From assembly GCA_016927155.1 (NCBI GenBank), contig JAFGNE010000097.1, positions 1-7,621 on the forward strand: a stretch of 7,621 nucleotides of DNA, written 5' to 3'. The position numbers and the translations under genes are program-made. Under the pieces are notes generated by a model, which was not told the origin of the DNA, searched no databases, and was given only the letters and a program-made list of their open reading frames with translations. The first letter of the stretch is position 1; each line of letters opens with the position of its first letter. Source of the stretch: Candidatus Peregrinibacteria bacterium (lineage in GTDB: Bacteria > Patescibacteriota > Gracilibacteria > UM-FILTER-43-11). Below, piece by piece: positions 1-5,443 of the stretch.

Positions 1-2
1 AT

Positions 3-650
3 TCATTCATCATACAGGCCCAACTGGATCCTGCCTTCTGGCAAAACCCGATGCCCTTCCCCGATGTGGAACGGACTGCGTATTACGCGCAGGCCGTCCG
101 GGACCTGGCCATTGCCGGTACCCTGGAGGGGTACGAGGACGGCACGTTCAAACCCGACCGGCCTATCAACCGCGCTGAATTTTTCAAAATGGCACTTTTT
201 GAATTCCTCTCCAAAGACAAAATCACCCTGGAGGAATATGACAAATTCACCGACCTTTCCGAAAAAGACTGGCATTTCCAGTATATGGAACTTGCCAAAC
301 AACTCGGCGTGATTGAGCCGGACAAGGAAGGGCGCTTCTTCCCCAATCAAACCATCAGCCGCATGGAAGCCCTGACCATGATCCTGAAAATCTACGACAT
401 CGAAACCGAAAAACCTGCTGAAGAACCCCAGGATTCCGAAGAGGGGGAAACAGAAGATGGTCCGCAGGAAAATCTGGAACCCGTGCCATTTACCGATATA
501 CCGGCGGATTATCCTTCCGTCACGGCCATCCGGGCGGGAATAGAACACGGCCTTTTGGGACAACTGGGGACCGCTTTCAAGCCCAGCCAGCCGGTAACGC
601 GCGCGGAAGTGGCGTACTGGGTCTGGAAACTTAAATTCGATTATCTTTAG
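3..650 (+). CDS. S-layer homology (SLH) domain protein, C-terminal part (5' end outside window)
   Basis: The frame is open to the left edge, so this is the end of a longer protein; 215 residues are visible before TAG. An ATG at 51 is probably internal, because the frame is already open before it and the first SLH repeat begins only two residues later. Three SLH repeats are visible, numbered from that ATG: about 3-50 (FPDV, then GYEDGTFKP and NRAEF), about 66-115 (FTDLSEKDW, then FFPNQTISRMEA) and about 147-194 (FTDIPADYP, then FKPSQPVTRAEV). A very acidic linker (about 118-145, rich in E, D and P) separates repeats 2 and 3. In known families, C-terminal SLH triplets bind cell-wall polymers and hold exported proteins on the surface. 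The function of the missing N-terminal part cannot be told. The next gene starts 32 nt downstream, so co-transcription with the pilus genes is plausible but unproven. Confidence 0.9.
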   Translation, partial: SFIIQAQLDPAFWQNPMPFPDVERTAYYAQAVRDLAIAGTLEGYEDGTFKPDRPINRAEFFKMALFEFLSKDKITLEEYDKFTDLSEKDWHFQYMELAKQLGVIEPDKEGRFFPNQTISRMEALTMILKIYDIETEKPAEEPQDSEEGETEDGPQENLEPVPFTDIPADYPSVTAIRAGIEHGLLGQLGTAFKPSQPVTRAEVAYWVWKLKFDYL

Positions 651-682
651 TCCCCCTCCCTCTACTTTTTAACTTTTTCGCC

Positions 683-1450
683 ATGATTCCCCTTAAAGAT
701 TTTCCCGAATTCGCCCCGACCGCGGAAAAAACAGATAAGCCGTCCACGCCAAAAGCCGTGCAGAAACTGGCGGTTTTCGCTGAAAGGAAATTCGGCAGTG
801 ACTCCGCCATCGTAAAACTCATCCGAAAGATCAGATTCCCCGCGAAAGATGAAACTCTGACCGGCCTCACGGGCCTCAAGGAAAGGACATCCTCCCGGGA
901 AAAGATCAACCTTATCCTGACAATCGTCCTGATCATTGTCCTTTTCCTTTCCTGGAAAAACGGCCCCGCCCTGATGAAAGAGATGGACCAGCTAAAAAAA
1001 GACCTGAAAGAACAGGCTCAGATGATCGAAATGGAAGAAAAAAATAACGGGTTTCTGGAAAAACTCGCTTCGGATGAAAGCCTCTCCAAAAACATCAACA
1101 AGGTATACACCGCCATTCCGGACGCGGACGAAAAAGCGGAAGAGGTGATCGCGATGCTGGAGGATGTTGCCGCCAAAAACAGGATGATGATTGACTCCAT
1201 CAGCATCAAAGCGGTTTCCGATTCCCAATTCTATTACAACGATATGGTGGGCGTGGTGCAACCTTACGAATACACTTTTTCGGTGGAAAGCCAGCTGCCC
1301 AACATCCTGAGTTTCATCAACATGCTCCGCAAGTCCCTGCGCCTCATGGACATTATGACGGTGCAGATTGAGGAAGGGAAAGGGACATACAAAGCCACCT
1401 TGACCCTTTTCGCTTACAATATGGTGGATGATAATCCTGATTCAAAATAA
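683..1450 (+). CDS. pilO: PilO-like type IV pilus inner-membrane alignment protein
   Basis: The 255-residue product has the PilO layout. There is a cytoplasmic N-terminal region of about 74 residues, one membrane helix at about 75-91 (INLILTIVLIIVLFLSW), a charged coiled-coil stretch at about 95-135, and a C-terminal alpha/beta domain at about 140-248. That domain contains AIPDADEKAEEV, then YTFSVESQLPNILSFINML and a final beta strand TYKATLTLFAYNM, as expected of the PilO ferredoxin-like fold. In known systems PilO pairs with PilN in the inner membrane and links the cytoplasmic PilM ring to the envelope. The cytoplasmic N-terminus is clearly longer than in typical PilO, and no PilM or PilN gene lies in the window. 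The ATG at 683 has no Shine-Dalgarno sequence. PilN is the main alternative, but the characteristic INLLP N-terminus is absent. Confidence 0.78.
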   Translation: MIPLKDFPEFAPTAEKTDKPSTPKAVQKLAVFAERKFGSDSAIVKLIRKIRFPAKDETLTGLTGLKERTSSREKINLILTIVLIIVLFLSWKNGPALMKEMDQLKKDLKEQAQMIEMEEKNNGFLEKLASDESLSKNINKVYTAIPDADEKAEEVIAMLEDVAAKNRMMIDSISIKAVSDSQFYYNDMVGVVQPYEYTFSVESQLPNILSFINMLRKSLRLMDIMTVQIEEGKGTYKATLTLFAYNMVDDNPDSK

Positions 1451-1479
1451 CTCTTTTATTTCACTTAAAACCTTTTCCT

Positions 1480-1737
1480 ATGTTTTCCCTTCTCCGAAAA
1501 ATAACCATTATTTTTGCCGCCCTCATGATCGTCTATCTGGGTTATGAAGCGTTTTACCGCGACACTTCCAAAGAATGGAAACACTTCAAAAAACCCGAGC
1601 TCGCGTCTTTCACCAGCCTGGAACAGGACGGCGCCATCCTGACGGAACTTGACCGGCAGACCCAGTTCAACACCTACAAGCCGCTTGATCCCGTCTTCTT
1701 CGTAAAACCCAGCATCTTCCAGAAAATCGAGCCTTAA
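1480..1737 (+). CDS. Small single-pass membrane protein between pilO and pilC, function unknown
   Basis: This 85-residue protein has a short basic N-terminus (MFSLLRK) and one membrane helix at about 8-25 (ITIIFAALMIVYLGYEAF). A soluble tail of about 60 residues follows, with the end rich in P and F (PLDPVFFVKPSIFQKIEP). I do not recognise a family. The gene lies 29 nt after the PilO-like gene and 25 nt before pilC, on the same strand, so it very likely shares their transcript. The topology (positive N-terminus, then helix) suggests the tail lies outside the cytoplasmic membrane. By position it could be a small partner of PilO or PilC, perhaps a functional stand-in for PilP. However, it lacks a lipobox cysteine and no PilP motif is visible. 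That it is a real gene is supported by its tight placement, the absence of a competing frame and the clear membrane helix. Confidence 0.7.
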   Translation: MFSLLRKITIIFAALMIVYLGYEAFYRDTSKEWKHFKKPELASFTSLEQDGAILTELDRQTQFNTYKPLDPVFFVKPSIFQKIEP

Positions 1738-1762
1738 TCCCGCCCCTTTAACGCCTGAACCC

Positions 1763-3025
1763 ATGACTTACGTATTCACCATCAACGCCACTGACGCGTT
1801 CGGCAATAAGAAACGGCTTGAGATCAAAGCCGAAACGCCCCAGAAAGCCCTGCAATCCCTCAAAACGGAAGGGTTCCGCGCGAAAATGGAGGACATTGTG
1901 GACGCCCGCAAGGACTCGTGGCTGGACGCCCTGAAAAAACTGGACATCGCGTCCAAATTCAACCGCGTGCCCAAAAAGGACATCCTCCGGCTCATTAAAA
2001 TGCTTGGGAATTCCATGAACCGCGGACGCACCCTGAAGGAAAGCCTGGAGTTTATTGGGGAAAACGAGGACAGCAAAGCCTTGAAAAACGTGGTGGAAAA
2101 ATTACAGGAAAGGATGTCCAAACCTTTTGCCAGCCAGACGGAAGTCTTCAGCGTGCTGCCCCAATATTTTGATGACGAATTCCTGGGAATCATCCAGGCA
2201 GGTGAAACTTCATCGAACATCGGGCAATATTTGACGGATTACACCGAAGAGAAAAAGAAACAGATGAAGCTGACGGAAAAATTCCGATCCGTGCTCGTCT
2301 CGCGCGGGATCACGTTCCTCATGGTGGTCGGCGTGGCGATCGTGGTGGTGGCCTTCGTCATCCCCCAGTTCAAGCAGCTCTTCGGCGAAAAGATGGAAAT
2401 CCCCTGGGCCATGGGATGGATGCTTTCCTTTTCCGGCCTCATCCAGCATTACGGGATCATCCTGTTCATGTTCCTGGGTTTGGGGGCCAGCTTATTTTAT
2501 TACCTTGTCACGCAAAACGCCCAGGTGAGGTGGTGGTGGCACGATACCCTGCTCCACGCTCCGGTCCTGGGCAAAACCCTGCGCACATTTTACACGGCCC
2601 AGTTCGCCTACCTGCTTTCCACCCTGCTCACCAAAAACGTGGACATCATCAAGTCCATGGACATTATCCTGAAACAGACGCACAACGTGTGCATGCAGCA
2701 GACTTACAAGAACCTCGTCCGGCGGATGCAGGGGGGCGATGATCTTTTCGCGGCGATCATCAGAGAAAACGACGAAGGGCGCGGCTACCTGATCCCCTCC
2801 ATCGTGCAGGCCGCCAAGGTGGGGGGCGCCACCGCCAGCCTGGGGGCCACGCTGCTGGACGTGCGCAACGACCTGGACGAGCTTTTCGTGATGCGCCTGG
2901 AGCGCGCCATTAAAGCGTTCAGCGCCATCTTTTACGCCTTCATTGTCGGCTGCGGCCTGTTCCTGGCTTACGCCATCGGCAGCGCGATTATCGCGTTTTA
3001 CGAAAACGCGCAAAGCCTGGTGTGA
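1763..3025 (+). CDS. pilC: Type IV pilus assembly platform protein PilC (GspF/T2SSF family)
   Basis: The 420-residue product has the normal PilC/GspF length and order. The N-terminal domain (about 1-45) carries the usual F-x-x-x-A-x-D-x-x-G then A-x-x-P-x-x-A-x-x-x-L pattern. The first T2SSF domain (about 66-180) includes IIQAGETSSNIGQYL. Membrane segments lie at about 182-202 and 227-249. The second T2SSF domain (about 270-385) is followed by a last membrane segment at about 387-412. In known systems this inner-membrane protein sits above the PilB/PilT motors and couples ATP hydrolysis to adding or removing pilins. The second repeat has GGATASL where most members have a GE-x-SG-x-L motif, so it has diverged. 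Translation ends at TGA; reading through gives no pilin-like sequence, so TGA is a true stop here. The next gene is the prepilin, behind its own promoter-like sequence. Confidence 0.93.
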   Translation: MTYVFTINATDAFGNKKRLEIKAETPQKALQSLKTEGFRAKMEDIVDARKDSWLDALKKLDIASKFNRVPKKDILRLIKMLGNSMNRGRTLKESLEFIGENEDSKALKNVVEKLQERMSKPFASQTEVFSVLPQYFDDEFLGIIQAGETSSNIGQYLTDYTEEKKKQMKLTEKFRSVLVSRGITFLMVVGVAIVVVAFVIPQFKQLFGEKMEIPWAMGWMLSFSGLIQHYGIILFMFLGLGASLFYYLVTQNAQVRWWWHDTLLHAPVLGKTLRTFYTAQFAYLLSTLLTKNVDIIKSMDIILKQTHNVCMQQTYKNLVRRMQGGDDLFAAIIRENDEGRGYLIPSIVQAAKVGGATASLGATLLDVRNDLDELFVMRLERAIKAFSAIFYAFIVGCGLFLAYAIGSAIIAFYENAQSLV

Positions 3026-3033
3026 TTTTCGTG

Positions 3034-3039
3034 TATAAT
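3034..3039 (+). promoter_or_regulatory. Perfect -10 hexamer (TATAAT) upstream of the prepilin gene
   Basis: An exact TATAAT lies just after the pilC stop codon, about 39 nt before the prepilin ATG. Transcription would start near 3046 and give a short leader of about 32 nt. No good TTGACA-like -35 element is visible at the usual 16-18 nt spacing. A TG pair directly precedes the hexamer, although the canonical extended -10 has one base between TG and the hexamer. A separate promoter for a major pilin makes biological sense, since pilin is needed in large excess over platform proteins. Confidence 0.45.
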
Positions 3040-3077
3040 ACGCTTAAATAAACCTTACCCATTAACTTTTCAAAACC

Positions 3078-3695
3078 ATGCGCTCATTCTTTCAATCCCT
3101 TAAAAATAACCGCTCTGGTTTTACCTTTGTAGAACTGCTGGTGGTCATTGTGATTATGGCCGTGCTGGTGGCCGCTTCCGCCAACTACCTTTTCTCACAG
3201 GGCGGCTCCAAAGCGCGCGATACTGAAAGGAAAAATGACATCGGCCAGGTGGCGGCTTTAGTGGAGCAATTCGTGGCCGCTTACGGCGAACCGCCCAATG
3301 AGAATGTTAAAAGCAGAAAAATCAGAGGGAAGATTTCCAAATGTGAAAATGTCGCCGACTACAAAGCCTTGCTCAAATGCTTCAAAACCCTTAAATACAC
3401 GGAAGGCGAAGGGCTGATCAAGCTGACGGAAGATCCCAAGGAAGGAATTGAAAACCCCGAAGGAAACGAACACCGTTACCTTTACGGTGCGGACAATAAC
3501 GGCTGGAAACTTTGTTCGCTTCTCGAAAACCAGACCGACCCGGACCTTAATGACGACTATTCCGGAAGCGGATCATACGGAGAGGAAGGGTCAAGGACAT
3601 ATTGCGTGGTCGCCTCTAACCGGAAACTGAGCGACATCAATTCCGTGGAAGGCGGCGGTGACGCGGACTTTCTTGATGAAACAGGTGAAGAATAG
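3078..3695 (+). CDS. Type IV prepilin, probable major pilin
   Basis: This 205-residue product begins with a class III (prepilin) signal: a 14-residue leader with three basic residues ending in RSG, then FTFVELLVVIVIMAVLVAA. Prepilin peptidase would cut after Gly14, leaving Phe1 and Glu5 of the mature protein, both as in classical type IV pilins. The hydrophobic stem is followed by SKARDTERKNDI, a pattern I associate with Patescibacteria pilins. The globular part holds four cysteines (89, 101, 146, 176), enough for two disulfides, and a Gly/Ser/Asp-rich loop near 155-172. The tail is acidic. It is called the likely major pilin because of its place just after pilC, its own TATAAT and the hairpin after it. 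A pseudopilin of a type II-like system cannot be excluded from sequence alone. No Shine-Dalgarno sequence is present. Confidence 0.9.
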   Translation: MRSFFQSLKNNRSGFTFVELLVVIVIMAVLVAASANYLFSQGGSKARDTERKNDIGQVAALVEQFVAAYGEPPNENVKSRKIRGKISKCENVADYKALLKCFKTLKYTEGEGLIKLTEDPKEGIENPEGNEHRYLYGADNNGWKLCSLLENQTDPDLNDDYSGSGSYGEEGSRTYCVVASNRKLSDINSVEGGGDADFLDETGEE

Positions 3696-3724
3696 AACGT
3701 AAGCCTTTCATTTTAAAATAGGAA

Positions 3725-3760
3725 AAACAAAATAAAAAGCCTTGCTTCTATGTTTTGTTT
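3725..3760 (+). terminator. Hairpin after the prepilin gene, possible terminator or attenuator
   Basis: Outer arms AAACAAAA (3725-3732) and TTTTGTTT (3753-3760) are exact reverse complements. Inside them AAGC (3737-3740) and GCTT (3744-3747) form a second stem around a 3-nt loop. The 3' arm is U-rich, as at intrinsic terminators, but the stem is AT-rich and hence weak, and no clean U-tract follows it. It begins 30 nt after the prepilin stop, in the longest gap of the cluster (112 nt). A partial terminator here would lower expression of the minor pilins relative to the pilin. Some weak AT-rich stretches also lie in this gap, but I see no convincing second promoter. Confidence 0.4.
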
Positions 3761-3807
3761 ACGCCCCCTTCATTTGCCTCCCCGGAAAAATATATCCTGA
3801 TCTCCTC

Positions 3808-4446
3808 ATGCCATTTTCTTCCCCTTCTTCACAGGGCGCGCCACGAGGCTTCACGCTGGTTGAACTGCTGGTTGTTATGGCGCTCATGATGTTTTTGCTC
3901 GGCATGGCGGCGCCGTTCGCCGCTTCCATCCGTTCCGATATCGCCATACAGAAAACCGTGCGGCAGGTTAAAACAGACCTGATCACCGGCAACGGTTACG
4001 CGCTGGCGGGCAAATCCATCGCCGCCCTTTCGGAGGGTGATTTGGCCAACAAGGAAAATATTCCCGCCTATTACGCGCTCCGTTTTACGGCCTCGGCCGA
4101 TTACGAGGAAAGCCAGCTCAACAACCACTACAATTATCAGGAATGGGGTGCGGATCGCCAAATGATTTACAACTTGGAAAAGGAATGGCCCTCCGCAGCG
4201 GTTTACCTAAAAGAAATGGTACTAAAAACCGATCCGGCGGATGCCGGGACGCCGGTCCAGGAGGCATCAATCATTTTTATGCCCCCTTTCGGCCGCGTTT
4301 ATCTGGGGGGAACTTTTAATTCCGAAGCGGATTTTATAGAAAACCTAAAGTACCATTTTATTGAATTGCATCTGCAGTACAAAGACAATGAGGACCTGGA
4401 AACCTTCATGAGTTTCGGGAGCGACAAAACCATCAACCTTTTATAA
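3808..4446 (+). CDS. FimT/GspH-like minor prepilin
   Basis: The 212-residue product starts at ATG 3808 and has a 14-residue leader ending in APRG, followed by FTLVELLVVMALMMFLLGMAA. Prepilin peptidase would cut after Gly14, leaving Phe1 and Glu5. A TTG 66 nt upstream is in frame, but it would put 22 unneeded hydrophobic residues before the leader and lies inside a hairpin, so I reject it. The body has the FimT/GspH pattern: helix to about 60, then a beta domain ending with FMPPFGRVYLGG and IELHLQYKD, then FMSFGSDKTINLL. No cysteine is present, unlike the preceding pilin. In known systems FimT/GspH-type proteins are low-abundance pilins that help start assembly, and some FimT proteins bind DNA in natural transformation. 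DNA binding is not evident here. The next gene starts 3 nt after the TAA, so translation is probably coupled. Confidence 0.82.
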   Translation: MPFSSPSSQGAPRGFTLVELLVVMALMMFLLGMAAPFAASIRSDIAIQKTVRQVKTDLITGNGYALAGKSIAALSEGDLANKENIPAYYALRFTASADYEESQLNNHYNYQEWGADRQMIYNLEKEWPSAAVYLKEMVLKTDPADAGTPVQEASIIFMPPFGRVYLGGTFNSEADFIENLKYHFIELHLQYKDNEDLETFMSFGSDKTINLL

Positions 4447-4449
4447 ACC

Positions 4450-5433
4450 ATGTACGCCATCGCCGTCTCCATCGCGCTCGCCCTTTATACCGTCATCCTG
4501 GTGGATTTCGGGCTGGTATTCCATGAAATTTCCGTGAACACGGACGTGGTAACCGCCTCCCAGGCCTTGTACACCGCGGAAGGTGCGGCCGAGTACACCC
4601 TGTGGGCCACCGCTTCTGACGCGGCAGGCGATAAGGCTTCGCGCAATATAAAATTCACCGATGACCAGGAAACCCAAATGGTTTTCCTGGAATTCAACGA
4701 GGACGCGCAAAGCGCTTACATGGCCAAAGAACTGACACTCAACCATCCCGACCTTCAGGTGTCCGACGCCTATAACGCCTTAAACCGGTCTGTGCGCTCC
4801 AAAGCCTACTTAACAGAAGAAAAAATCCTCGACCCTTTTTCATACTACGGTTTTGAGCCGGTAAAAGCGGGAGGATTCATTTTTCGAGAAGTGAACGCGG
4901 GAACCTATTTTAATGAACTGAACCTGGATTATCGCTTTGAAGAAGGCGCCCAGGACGGCGGAATCCTTTTTGAAATATTCGCTTTCCCGCGTGAAGGTTC
5001 CGCTCTGGTCTTTGACCGGTTCAAAAGCCTCAAAGATTTTCCCGAAAGCAGTCTGATCCAGCGCGTGGTAATCAACACGGCCGCTCTCACGTCCAACACG
5101 CTGAGCGCCGGAGGACACACCTTCACGGTAAACGCTTCCGGTTCCGCGTTGGGAGAATATTCCAAAACCGTAAACGTCCGGGGGTTCGCGCCTTCAGGAT
5201 ACAATTACATCATCCGTTTCCAGACGCTAAACAACAAACCCGTCACCTACAGGCTTTCCGCCAAAAACAACAGCGGCCCGGTGGCGCTTCCCAACCTGCT
5301 CCAGACCGTGGACGTGATCGGGACTACTTCGACCGGGCTTTACCAGCGCGTCAAAGTCCAGCGTGAGTCCGAAGAAAACGTCCAGCCGGGGCTGAATTTC
5401 GTCCTATTCGGAAACACGGACATCAATAAATAA
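4450..5433 (+). CDS. PilX-like minor pilin component lacking a prepilin leader
   Basis: The 327-residue product opens directly with a hydrophobic helix (about 2-24, YAIAVSIALALYTVILVDF) followed by ASQALYTAEGAAEYTLW at about 36-52. That A-x-x-A-x-x-x-A-E-G-A-A-E pattern is typical of PilX N-terminal regions. The rest looks beta-rich, ending with a segment around YNYIIRFQTLNN and YQRVKVQRES, and contains no cysteine. A prepilin cleavage site (Gly before the helix) and a basic leader are missing. An in-frame TAA lies only one codon before the ATG, and the other two frames upstream encode no leader, so the start cannot move upstream. It may be an uncleaved membrane protein or use the helix as an ordinary anchor. 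It sits 3 nt after the FimT-like gene and 10 nt before the vWA gene, a setting like PilX beside PilY1. Assignment to PilX is from pattern memory and is moderate. Confidence 0.7.
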   Translation: MYAIAVSIALALYTVILVDFGLVFHEISVNTDVVTASQALYTAEGAAEYTLWATASDAAGDKASRNIKFTDDQETQMVFLEFNEDAQSAYMAKELTLNHPDLQVSDAYNALNRSVRSKAYLTEEKILDPFSYYGFEPVKAGGFIFREVNAGTYFNELNLDYRFEEGAQDGGILFEIFAFPREGSALVFDRFKSLKDFPESSLIQRVVINTAALTSNTLSAGGHTFTVNASGSALGEYSKTVNVRGFAPSGYNYIIRFQTLNNKPVTYRLSAKNNSGPVALPNLLQTVDVIGTTSTGLYQRVKVQRESEENVQPGLNFVLFGNTDINK

Positions 5434-5443
5434 GCCAATTGAC

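Noticed and set aside
51..53. ATG at 51 as the true start of the SLH protein
   Set aside because: The frame is open to the window edge, the ATG falls at the very start of the first SLH repeat, and no signal peptide follows it, so the gene almost certainly begins outside the window.
3..563. Minus-strand open frame of 186 codons opposite the SLH gene
   Set aside because: It is Phe/Gly-rich, as expected from the antisense of Glu/Lys/Pro codons, while the plus strand encodes three clear SLH repeats.
651..682. Possible terminator between the SLH and PilO-like genes
   Set aside because: The C/T-rich gap holds no inverted repeat, so no terminator can be supported.
2492..3013. Long open frame on the minus strand opposite pilC (173 codons)
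   Set aside because: Its composition (rich in H, V, G, Q) is typical of an antisense shadow of a GC-rich coding region, and the plus-strand pilC is a clear family match.
3023..3025. TGA recoded as Gly (genetic code 25, Gracilibacteria/Absconditabacteria)
   Set aside because: Reading through TGA after pilC gives no family-like sequence, the protein already has full family length, and the right-edge minus-strand gene also ends sensibly at TGA.
3742..3807. Longer start (TTG at 3742) for the FimT-like prepilin
   Set aside because: It adds 22 residues before a perfectly placed 14-residue prepilin leader and lies inside a hairpin; ATG 3808 gives a leader of the same length as the neighbouring pilin.
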